NCBI GenBank assembly: GCA_030550075.1
Contig: JAUQQB010000004.1
Location: forward strand, 1 to 26,401
Direction: 5' to 3'
From: Chloroflexota bacterium
Lineage (GTDB): Bacteria > Chloroflexota > Anaerolineae > Thermoflexales > Thermoflexaceae
Length of the DNA stretch: 26,401 nt
Below the pieces are notes generated by a model. That model made no database searches. It worked only from the letters and a program-made list of their open reading frames with translations, and was not told the DNA's origin. Positions 7,993-15,084 of this stretch are shown piece by piece; the first letter of the stretch is position 1; every line of letters begins with the position of its first letter. Position numbers and translations under genes: made by a program.

Positions 7993-8124
7993 AAAAACTG
8001 AGGCTCTTTGGGAATTTGCGGGGCCCTGCCGTGCTACACCCTCTATCCTATGGAGGCATAACATGCGATCATCTTCATATTTAGGCCCCGCGGAGCAGGA
8101 TGCCATGGAAATTCCCAGAGAGCC
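7993..8124 (-). promoter_or_regulatory. Long inverted repeat with T run in the murC leader (attenuator- or terminator-like)
   Basis: GGCTCTTTGGGAATTT plus GCGGGGCC at 8002-8025 is complementary to GGCCCCGC at 8084-8091 and AAATTCCCAGAGAGCC at 8109-8124. That is 24 paired positions with one mismatch and a 17-nt bulge (8092-8108) on one side; the loop is 58 nt. On the minus strand the stem is followed after four bases by TTTTT (7997-7993), just before murC. It looks like a terminator or attenuator between the cvpA-like gene and murC. A small inserted palindromic element is the alternative. Confidence 0.5.
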
Positions 8125-8133
8125 AAGATTGAG

Positions 8134-8658
8134 TTAAAGATAAAAGATTAACAAGATAAATATCACCCCAAGCACCATAAAGTAAAGCAATGGTGGCTTT
8201 ATCAATGTGGGAGGCATCCATGCCAGGATATCCATCACCGGGCTATTCGGTGCTGGTGGTTGGAGAAACTCCGGGAAGGGATAACCAGCCTGATGCAAGA
8301 AGAACAGGATCGATCCGGCGATCAGCCATCCGTTAATGGCTCCGACGGCAAAACCTGCGATGATCTCCACCCCTTTCTCCCGCTTGGCCCGACCGGCCAG
8401 CTGCACGGATAGCGCTGGCCCCGCATAACCAAAGAACGCCCCCAAACTGATCGCAATCGTCTCGACGAAAAACGCGGTAGCCGGATCTCTGGTGAGAGAT
8501 TCCCATATGGCCGGCGCGAATTGCTGCAGCAGGCTGAAGAAGAACATGATTCCCACAATCGAGGCGCTGACCAGGATCTCCTTGGCCACCCCTCGCAACG
8601 CCCCAATGAAGGCGAACAGAACCACAAAGAGCCAGAAGACGGCGTTCAGCGCAATCAT
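8134..8658 (-). CDS. CvpA-family integral membrane protein
   Basis: A 174-residue hydrophobic protein with about four membrane spans: residues 3-22 (ALNAVFWLFVVLFAFIGALR), 27-47 (KEILVSASIVGIMFFF), around 65-85 (VETIAISLGAFFGYAGPALS) and a GFAVGAINGWLIAGSILFFL span near 100-122, with a final hydrophobic tail. The pattern (Asn near the N-terminus, Arg-Gly-xx-Lys-Glu after span 1, Gly-x-xx-Gly-xx-Asn-Gly in a late span) matches the CvpA/colicin V production family, whose biochemical role is poorly defined. The ATG at 8658 overlaps the murG stop as ATGA and follows a GGGAGGGGGG purine run, so it is coupled to murG. CvpA-like genes are not standard dcw members. Length and topology support the call; function remains open. 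Confidence 0.7.
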   Translation of the reverse strand: MIALNAVFWLFVVLFAFIGALRGVAKEILVSASIVGIMFFFSLLQQFAPAIWESLTRDPATAFFVETIAISLGAFFGYAGPALSVQLAGRAKREKGVEIIAGFAVGAINGWLIAGSILFFLHQAGYPFPEFLQPPAPNSPVMDILAWMPPTLIKPPLLYFMVLGVIFILLIFYL

Positions 8659-9809
8659 CCCCCCCTCCCGACCTGGGGTCCTGCCCGGACGGAGCCCTGA
8701 TCTTTCACCCACCCCATCACCAGGGCCGCTAGGCGATCTGCCGCCTCCGGCCGGGCCAGCGCTGCCATCCGCTGGCGCATTTCGCGCAGGCGATCCGGGC
8801 TCCGTAGGAGATCCTGCATGACTTCCCCCAATCGCTCCTCAATCTCCTCATCCGGGATCATCACGGCGCCTCCATGCCGGACCAGATAGGCGGCGTTGTG
8901 TTCCTGATGGCGCCGCACGTAAGGATAGGGCACCAGCACCGCCGGCAGCCCGAACAGGGGAAGCTCCCCCAGGGTGGAAGCTCCTGCCCGGCACACGGCC
9001 AGATCCGCCATCGCCAGCGCTTCCCCCATCTCTTCGTCCAGATACGCCACCGGTTGGTAACAGGCCCGGCGCTCCGGCGGCAACGCCATCCGCTGTCGCT
9101 GCATGGCCTCCAAATCCGCTGGCCCGGTGAGATGAAGCACCTGCGCCTCCGCTGTCAGCGTTTCCAGGTGTCGAGCAACGGCCTGATTCAACCGGCGGGC
9201 GCCCCGGCTTCCCCCGAACACCAGCACGACCGGAACCTCCGGGTTGAAACCCCAGCGGGCAAGCCCTCGCTGACGGGCTTCCTCTCGAACGTTGGCCGCC
9301 TCCACCAGCGCCCGGCGCACCGGATACCCGGTGACCACCACCGGCCGCCGTGGAAAGGCCTCCCCCGCTTCCGGCGCGGTCACTGCCACACAGGCCGCAA
9401 GGCGGGCCAGGATGCGGACGGCAAGGCCCGGTTCGATGTCCGGCAAGTAAACCAGGATCGGGACCCCTGAACTCGCCGCGGCGAGAGCGGCCGGGATCGA
9501 CACAAATCCTCCGGTAGTGAACACCGCCTGAGGACGTCGTTGATCCATCTCCCGTCGCGCCTGCATAGTTCCCCGAACCGTCCGCCAGAGTCCCTTCCAT
9601 CCTTGGCGCCAGCTCATCCCATATACACCGCCCGCTTCCACGGGAAGGAAGATATAACCGCGCAGGGGAATCAGGCGGGCTTCCATCCCTTCCCGCGTCC
9701 CCACCCAGATCAGCTCCAGGTTCGAATCAATGGCCTGGAGCGCCTCCGCGACGGCCAGCGCCGGATAGATATGTCCGCCGGTCCCGCCCGCGGCGATCCA
9801 GATCCTCAT
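8655..9809 (-). CDS. murG: Undecaprenyl-PP-MurNAc-pentapeptide GlcNAc transferase MurG
   Basis: Peripheral membrane glycosyltransferase (GT28) that converts lipid I to lipid II. From the ATG at 9809 (GGAGG, 7-nt spacer) it has 384 residues. The glycine loop AAGGTGGHIYPAL lies at 6-18, VFGGSRGARRLN in the middle, and the donor-binding region with CRAGASTLGE and PYVRRHQEHNA towards the C-terminus. An upstream in-frame GTG at 9830 is less likely. The start lies 83 nt inside the 3' end of ftsW. The stop overlaps the start of the CvpA-like gene. Confidence 0.97.
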   Translation of the reverse strand: MRIWIAAGGTGGHIYPALAVAEALQAIDSNLELIWVGTREGMEARLIPLRGYIFLPVEAGGVYGMSWRQGWKGLWRTVRGTMQARREMDQRRPQAVFTTGGFVSIPAALAAASSGVPILVYLPDIEPGLAVRILARLAACVAVTAPEAGEAFPRRPVVVTGYPVRRALVEAANVREEARQRGLARWGFNPEVPVVLVFGGSRGARRLNQAVARHLETLTAEAQVLHLTGPADLEAMQRQRMALPPERRACYQPVAYLDEEMGEALAMADLAVCRAGASTLGELPLFGLPAVLVPYPYVRRHQEHNAAYLVRHGGAVMIPDEEIEERLGEVMQDLLRSPDRLREMRQRMAALARPEAADRLAALVMGWVKDQGSVRAGPQVGRGG

Positions 9810-10956
9810 CCCCTCGCCTCCTGGCCACACCGAGCAACATTCCCGCGCCGATTAGCTCGCTAAGCAGGGCGGAGCCGCCGTAACTGATAAAAGGGAAAGG
9901 GATCCCGGAGAAAGGGATCACGCCGGTCAGCCCGCCCAGATTGATCAATCCTTGCCACGCAATCCACAGCGTCACCCCCAGTGCCAGCAGGCCCCCAAAG
10001 GCATCGCGTGCCTGTCGGGCCGTGTAGAATCCCAGGAACACCCAGATGCTCAACAGGCCGATGAGCACGATCACCCCAACAAATCCGAAAGCCTCCCCCA
10101 CCACGGCAAAGGCACTGTCCGAATGGGGAAGTGGCACCTGGCCGCTGAGCGTGTAAAGGATCGCCCCCGGTCCCTTCCCAAAGAGGCCTCCAGAGCGGAT
10201 CGCCTGCCAGACCATGCTCAGATGCCCCTGAGCGCCCCCCGGACTTCGAAGAGCCTCCAGGTAACCCAGCAACCGCGCCATCGCATGGGGATACACCTGC
10301 ACCAGGGCTCCGAATATTCCGGCCCCCAGCCCCAATCCCAGGAGCACTTGAATGAAGGTGGCGCCAGAGGCCACAAACATCCAGGCAGCAACCATTCCGA
10401 TCAACAACCCGGTCCCCAGGTCCGGTTGCAGGAAGATAGGGATGACCACCATGCTGAGCACCATCAGGAATGGAACAAACCCGCGGCTCAGCTCGCGGAG
10501 GCGCTCGCCCTTGGTGGGCAACCACGTTGCCAGGTAAAGGATAATGATCGGCTTGATGAATTCCGAAGGTTGGAAGGAGCCGCCGGAGAACGCCCGTCGG
10601 GCGCCCAGTCGCTCCTCCCCCACGAAGAGCACAACGATCAGAGAAGCCACCCCCAGCAGCATCAAAGGGATGGAAAGACGTTGCAGGCGTCGATAATCCA
10701 CACGCCATAACCCTAGAAGAATGAACGTTCCGATCAACGCGGCTCCAGCCTGGCGTCGGACGAAATAAAACGGGTCATCGAAAACCTGCCGCGCCAGATA
10801 GTAAGTGGCGCTGTAAACCAGCAACAGGCCAGACAGCACCAGAGCGGCCAGCAGGATCAGCAGGCCCAGCTCCATGGAGGTGATCCCGGGTAGCAGCGTC
10901 AGCGACCCGCTCCGTGGGATCGACTGCTCATACCACCTTCTTCGCGCCGTGGTCAT
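9727..10956 (-). CDS. ftsW: Septal peptidoglycan glycosyltransferase FtsW
   Basis: SEDS-family polymerase that extends glycan strands from lipid II together with FtsI. The 409-residue protein has about ten membrane spans and the family signatures FQPSEFIKPIIILYLA, QPDLGTGLL, and HSDSAFAVVGEAFGFVG. The last contains the essential Asp, corresponding to the HTDFIFA motif of other members. The end of the membrane core is IPFPFISYGGSALLSEL. The ATG at 10956 overlaps the murD stop as ATGA and follows GGAGG by 7 nt. The hydrophilic Arg/Asp-rich C-terminal tail of about 30 residues is coded in DNA that also encodes the MurG N-terminus in another frame. FtsW rather than RodA is inferred from its position in the dcw cluster. 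Confidence 0.96.
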   Translation of the reverse strand: MTTARRRWYEQSIPRSGSLTLLPGITSMELGLLILLAALVLSGLLLVYSATYYLARQVFDDPFYFVRRQAGAALIGTFILLGLWRVDYRRLQRLSIPLMLLGVASLIVVLFVGEERLGARRAFSGGSFQPSEFIKPIIILYLATWLPTKGERLRELSRGFVPFLMVLSMVVIPIFLQPDLGTGLLIGMVAAWMFVASGATFIQVLLGLGLGAGIFGALVQVYPHAMARLLGYLEALRSPGGAQGHLSMVWQAIRSGGLFGKGPGAILYTLSGQVPLPHSDSAFAVVGEAFGFVGVIVLIGLLSIWVFLGFYTARQARDAFGGLLALGVTLWIAWQGLINLGGLTGVIPFSGIPFPFISYGGSALLSELIGAGMLLGVARRRGDEDLDRRGRDRRTYLSGAGRRGGAPGH

Positions 10957-12329
10957 CCCAGTGCCTCCACCAGCTGACGGAAATGGGCGCCGCGCTCCTC
11001 AAAATCCCGATAGGCGTCAAAACTGGTCCCACCCGGCGACAGCAATACCACCTCTCCCGGGCGGGCCAGCCGGGCGGCCAGCGCCACTGCTTCCTCCAGC
11101 GTGCCCACCCGTTCCACCCGCTCCAGAACGGCCTCTCCCATGCGAGCTCGGGCTGCCTGCACAGCCTCCACGATTCGATCCCCCATCTCCCCAAAGCAGA
11201 CCAACACCCGCACCCGCCGGGCGATGTCCCGTGCGGCCTCCTCCCATGGAAGCCGTTTATCCCGTCCACCCGCCAGCAGCACCAGGGGCTCCTCAAAGGC
11301 CTCGAGCGCCATCCGCACGCGCTCCGGGGTCGTGGCGATGGAATCGTTCACATAGCGCACCCCGCGCACTTCCCGCACCAGCTCCAGGCGATGGGGCACG
11401 CCGGAGAACGTGGTCGCCACCTCCCGAATGGATCCCAGGTCCGCCCCCAGGCTGCCGGCGATCGCCGCTGCTGCGAGGATGTTCCACCAATTATGCCGGC
11501 CTCGCAGGCGCACCTCCTCCACCCGGCAAATCGGCCAGGCATCCGTCCCCAGGCGCAGGAAGAGAGTCTCTTCCCGGATGAAAGCTCCACGGGCGACCTC
11601 CCGCTCCCGGCTAAAGAACCGCAACCGCCCGCGCACCGCCGCCGCCAGGGATCGGGCGTTCGGATCATCGTAGCCCAGCACGGCGATGTCCTCGACGTCT
11701 TGAAAATCGAGGATCCGCTGTTTGGCGGCGATATAGGCTTCCATCGTCTTATGACGATCCAGGTGGTTCGGGGTGATGTTTAACACCGCGGCCACCTGGG
11801 GGCTCACCGTCATGATCTCCAGCTGGAAACTGGAGAGCTCCAACACCACTCGATCCTCCGGGCCGATCTCCTCGACGAATTCGATCAGCGGGGTGCCGAT
11901 GTTCCCGCCCACCCACGTTCGAAACCCTGCTGTCTGGCACATTGCCCCCACGAGCGCCGTCGTGGTGGTCTTCCCGGAGGAACCTGTGATCCCGGCGGTC
12001 CACTTCCGGCAACACTCCAGGAACAACTGCGCGTCGTTCGCCAGGGGGATCCCCCGCTGGATCGCCTCCTGAACGATCGGGATGTCCAGAGGCACGCCGC
12101 CGCTCAGGCAGAGAAGATCGCAACGCTCTAACAGCGACAGCGGATGTTCCCCCAGCACATATCGGATCGGCAGGCCTTCCAGGGTTTGCAGGAAGCCCCG
12201 CAGGCGTTCGGCCGGCTGCCGGTCGCTGACGGTGACCTCGGCGCCCTGCCGAACCAGCCAGCGGGCCAGCGCCGATCCCTGCCGGCCCAGGCCCAGGATC
12301 ACCACCCGAGCACCGGTGAGATCCCGCAT
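10953..12329 (-). CDS. murD: UDP-N-acetylmuramoyl-L-alanine--D-glutamate ligase MurD
   Basis: Second Mur ligase, adding D-Glu. From the ATG at 12329 it has 458 residues. The Rossmann strand VVILGLGRQGSA lies near the start, the P-loop GSSGKTTTT at about 116-124, ELSSFQLE and NHLDRH follow, and AAKQRI carries the lysine that is carbamylated in characterised MurD. The C-terminal domain has YVNDSIATTPE and LSPGGTSFDAYRDFEERG. The ATG at 12329 (GAGG, 5-nt spacer; MRDLTGARVVILG) fits the family N-terminus better than the upstream ATG at 12347, which has no clear SD. The gene begins about 40 nt after mraY and is coupled to ftsW by an ATGA overlap. Confidence 0.96.
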   Translation of the reverse strand: MRDLTGARVVILGLGRQGSALARWLVRQGAEVTVSDRQPAERLRGFLQTLEGLPIRYVLGEHPLSLLERCDLLCLSGGVPLDIPIVQEAIQRGIPLANDAQLFLECCRKWTAGITGSSGKTTTTALVGAMCQTAGFRTWVGGNIGTPLIEFVEEIGPEDRVVLELSSFQLEIMTVSPQVAAVLNITPNHLDRHKTMEAYIAAKQRILDFQDVEDIAVLGYDDPNARSLAAAVRGRLRFFSREREVARGAFIREETLFLRLGTDAWPICRVEEVRLRGRHNWWNILAAAAIAGSLGADLGSIREVATTFSGVPHRLELVREVRGVRYVNDSIATTPERVRMALEAFEEPLVLLAGGRDKRLPWEEAARDIARRVRVLVCFGEMGDRIVEAVQAARARMGEAVLERVERVGTLEEAVALAARLARPGEVVLLSPGGTSFDAYRDFEERGAHFRQLVEALG

Positions 12330-12369
12330 CCGCGCCTCACGGTTCATTTCAACGTTCCACGGAAGTTAA

Positions 12370-13392
12370 TTACAACAATGCCAGCGCCACGCCGATCATG
12401 GCGGACCAGATCGCAATCAACCAGAACCGCTGCACCACCTGTGTCTCAGACCACCCGAGCAGCTCGAAATGATGGTGGATCGGACTCATCCGGAACAATC
12501 GCCTTCCCCGGGTCGATTTGAAATAAGCCACCTGCAGAATCACCGAGAGGGTCTCCACCACCGGGATCAGCGCCACGATGGGCAAGAGGAGCCACTGGCC
12601 GGTCATCAGCGCCACCACCCCGAGGGTTGCTCCCAGGGCCTGGGAGCCGATGTCCCCCATGATCAGTTGCGCCGGATGAGCGTTGAACCACAGGAAAGCC
12701 AGGCAGGCCCCCACCACGATGAAGGCAAACGTCGCCAGATAAATCTGGCCCTGGAGATAAGCGATCACGCCGTAGGCCATGAAACTCGTCGCGGTGATGA
12801 TCCCAGCCAGGCCGTCCAGGCCGTCGGTGAAGTTCACCGCGTTGGCCGAGCCCACGATGATGAACACCGCGATCGGAAGGTAGAAGAGCCCAATGTCGAT
12901 CTTCTGCGGCACCGTTGGGATGGCCACGCTCCGCAATCCCATCCCGAAATGCAACACCAGCGCCAGGGCGATCCCCAGGGCGATCTGGATCGGAAACTTA
13001 TGGCGGGCCAGGAGCCCCCCATTCCCCCGCACGCCGATCCAGTCATCCACCACACCCAGGGCCCCGAAGGCCAGCATCGCCGCCACTGGCACCAGGATCG
13101 AACGTCCAATCAGCTGATCCCCTGGCCACCCCATCTGTTTCAGGAACGCCCGTCCCGCTTCGGTGTTGGCGATTAAGTTTCCGATGTTCAGGATCAAGGT
13201 CAGGATCACCACTGGCACCACAATCATCAGGCCGCCCATCGTGGGCGTCCCCATTTTCACCAGATGGGTCCGCGGCCCCTCGATCCGAATCTTCTTCCCG
13301 ATCCCATTCGCCCGCAGCCAGCGAATCAAGGGCGGACCCCAGACCACCGCGAGCAGGAAAGAAAGACCTCCCATGAACAACGCCTGCGCCAC
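12370..13392 (-). CDS. mraY: Phospho-N-acetylmuramoyl-pentapeptide-transferase MraY
   Basis: Polytopic enzyme that moves phospho-MurNAc-pentapeptide onto undecaprenyl phosphate to give lipid I. The 340 residues have about ten spans and the diagnostic motifs PTMGGLMIV near the N-terminus, VVDDWIG with the Asp pair, NAVNFTDGLDGLAG, MGDIGSQALG, and the cytoplasmic SPIHHHFELLGWSE loop. Translation starts at GTG (13392), with GAGG 7 nt upstream; no ATG fits as well. A 187-nt spacer separates it from murF, larger than most junctions here. Confidence 0.97.
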   Translation of the reverse strand: MAQALFMGGLSFLLAVVWGPPLIRWLRANGIGKKIRIEGPRTHLVKMGTPTMGGLMIVVPVVILTLILNIGNLIANTEAGRAFLKQMGWPGDQLIGRSILVPVAAMLAFGALGVVDDWIGVRGNGGLLARHKFPIQIALGIALALVLHFGMGLRSVAIPTVPQKIDIGLFYLPIAVFIIVGSANAVNFTDGLDGLAGIITATSFMAYGVIAYLQGQIYLATFAFIVVGACLAFLWFNAHPAQLIMGDIGSQALGATLGVVALMTGQWLLLPIVALIPVVETLSVILQVAYFKSTRGRRLFRMSPIHHHFELLGWSETQVVQRFWLIAIWSAMIGVALALL

Positions 13393-13579
13393 AGAGACAC
13401 CTCATCTGTTAAGGTGAGTAAACCGACCTTACTGTAAGTTCAGCGAGCCTTGCCAGGGATTCGAGCATGTCTCTCCTTTTCTCTCCTCTCCCTACGCCTC
13501 CCCAGACCGTGGGACAGGGAGAAACTTTAGACCGCCGAAGGTCGTCCCATCCGCCCTATACTTTCCTACCTATGCGGAT
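13393..13579 (-). other. murF-mraY spacer
   Basis: No gene is seen. On either strand TCTCCCT and AGGGAGA can pair around 13487-13522 with an imperfect inner stem. No T run follows, so it is not a clear terminator. The minus strand ends with the GAGGTG SD for mraY. A promoter for the mraY-ftsZ part is possible but no convincing -35/-10 pair was found. Confidence 0.35.
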
Positions 13580-15019
13580 TCACCCTTCACACAGCGCGTT
13601 CACGATTTCTTCCATATGTAGGCCTCGCGAGCCTTTCACCAGCACCACATCCCCAGGTTCCAGAATCTGCCGAAGGACCTCAATGGCTTCTTGATTAGAA
13701 CCGCAGTTCCACACCCGATGGGGCGGCAGGCCCACGGCCATCGCCTCCTGGGCGATGATGCGAGCTCGCGGCCCCACAGTGATCAGGAGATCCGCCACCA
13801 CCCCGGCCCGCCCACCGACCAGCCGATGTCCTTCGATCTCATAAGCGCCCAGCTCCAGCATGTCCCCCAGCACCGCGATCTTCCGACCATCCAGCTCCGC
13901 CAGCAGGTTCAGGGCGGCCAGCATCGAGGGCGGGCTGGCATTATAGGTGTCATCCAGGATGATCGAGCCTCGAAGGCCCGGCACCGCCACTAAGCGCAAC
14001 TGGGCCCGTCGATCTCGTAGGCCCGCGAAGATCTCCTCCCAAGTCAACCCTTCCAGAAGGCCCACCGCGATGGCCCGCAGGGCCGTGTGGACGCTGTGGC
14101 GTCCCAGCAACGAGACCCGAACCCGCCGGAAGGTCTCGCTCCGATAGTGCAGATCAAACCGAATCCCCTCCAGCCCTTCGCTGACGATCTCATCCGCCCA
14201 CAGATCCGCTTCTGGATCCAGGCCGTAGAAGAAAACACGAGCCCGGGTCCGCTCCGCCATTGCCCGGACATACGGATCATCCCGGTTCAGCACCGCCACG
14301 CCATCTTCCGGCAAAGCTTCCACCAACTCCGCTTTCGCCGCCGCGATGGTCTCCATACTCCCCAGGCGCTCCAGATGAACGGGGCCGACCATGGTGACCA
14401 CGCCGATCACCGGGCGGGCGATGGCGCAGAGGGCGGCGATCTCCCCCCGGGCATACATCCCCATCTCCAGCACCGCCCGTTGATGGCGCGGGGTGAGCCG
14501 GAGTAACATCAGGGGCAGCCCGATCTCGCTGTTCAGGTTCCCCTCGGTCTTAAGGGTCTCATACCGCCGGGAGAGGATCGCCCAGGTCAATTCCTTCGTG
14601 CTGGTCTTTCCCACACTTCCCGTGATGCCGATCACACGCACGGGGAAACGGGCCCGCCACCACATGGCCCAGCGGTGAAGCGCGTCCAGGGTGCGGGAGA
14701 CCCGAAAGCAAACCGGGAAGGCCAGGAATTCTGGCCAGGGTCCCCGCTCGAGATCCACCATCATCGCGCCTTCCGAAACCTCCTGGTGGACCAGGGCGGC
14801 GATGGCCCCACGCCGGAATGCGTCGCCCACATACTGATGGCCATCGGCCCGCTCCCCGGGCAACGCGATAAACAGATCCCCCGCCTCGCATGTTCGTGAA
14901 TCGATGGCCACATGCTGGATGAGTGTCTCCCAGGGCGGACGGTGCCCGCTCAGCGCCTCCGCCAGATCCGCCAGTGTCATTCCTTCGACCGCGACCCGCG
15001 TCCCGCTTTCCGCTGCCAT
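13580..15019 (-). CDS. murF: UDP-N-acetylmuramoyl-tripeptide--D-alanyl-D-alanine ligase MurF
   Basis: Last cytoplasmic Mur ligase, adding D-Ala-D-Ala. The 479 residues have the P-loop GITGSVGKTSTKE at about 131-143, KTEGNLNSEIGLPL, EMGMYARGEI, and the MurF-type DDTYNASPPSM and VLGDMLELG, with KGSRGLHMEEIV near the C-terminus. The absence of the MurE DNPR motif and the presence of DDTYNA show this is MurF and not MurE. The ATG at 15019 is used; a GAGGG run directly adjoins it and a GGATGG lies further up, so the SD spacing is not ideal. No murE lies between it and ftsI. Confidence 0.96.
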   Translation of the reverse strand: MAAESGTRVAVEGMTLADLAEALSGHRPPWETLIQHVAIDSRTCEAGDLFIALPGERADGHQYVGDAFRRGAIAALVHQEVSEGAMMVDLERGPWPEFLAFPVCFRVSRTLDALHRWAMWWRARFPVRVIGITGSVGKTSTKELTWAILSRRYETLKTEGNLNSEIGLPLMLLRLTPRHQRAVLEMGMYARGEIAALCAIARPVIGVVTMVGPVHLERLGSMETIAAAKAELVEALPEDGVAVLNRDDPYVRAMAERTRARVFFYGLDPEADLWADEIVSEGLEGIRFDLHYRSETFRRVRVSLLGRHSVHTALRAIAVGLLEGLTWEEIFAGLRDRRAQLRLVAVPGLRGSIILDDTYNASPPSMLAALNLLAELDGRKIAVLGDMLELGAYEIEGHRLVGGRAGVVADLLITVGPRARIIAQEAMAVGLPPHRVWNCGSNQEAIEVLRQILEPGDVVLVKGSRGLHMEEIVNALCEG

Positions 15020-15047
15020 CCCTCATCCATCCAGATCACCAGGATCC

Positions 15048-15075
15048 ATTCGTGTATTCGTGCCCCTCATTCGTG
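15048..15075. repeat. Three short ATTCGTG direct repeats between ftsI and murF
   Basis: ATTCGTG occurs at 15048-15054, 15056-15062 and 15069-15075 inside the 65-nt gap between the ftsI stop and the murF start. On the minus strand it reads CACGAAT three times. Similar CACGAAT tracts are common as dispersed intergenic repeats in many genomes (recollection, not searched). The location is where murE sits in most dcw clusters. Confidence 0.6.
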
Positions 15076-15084
15076 GCTGGCCCT

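Noticed and set aside
13487..13522. Terminator between murF and mraY
   Set aside because: A TCTCCCT/AGGGAGA pairing exists but the inner stem is imperfect and no T run follows on either strand.
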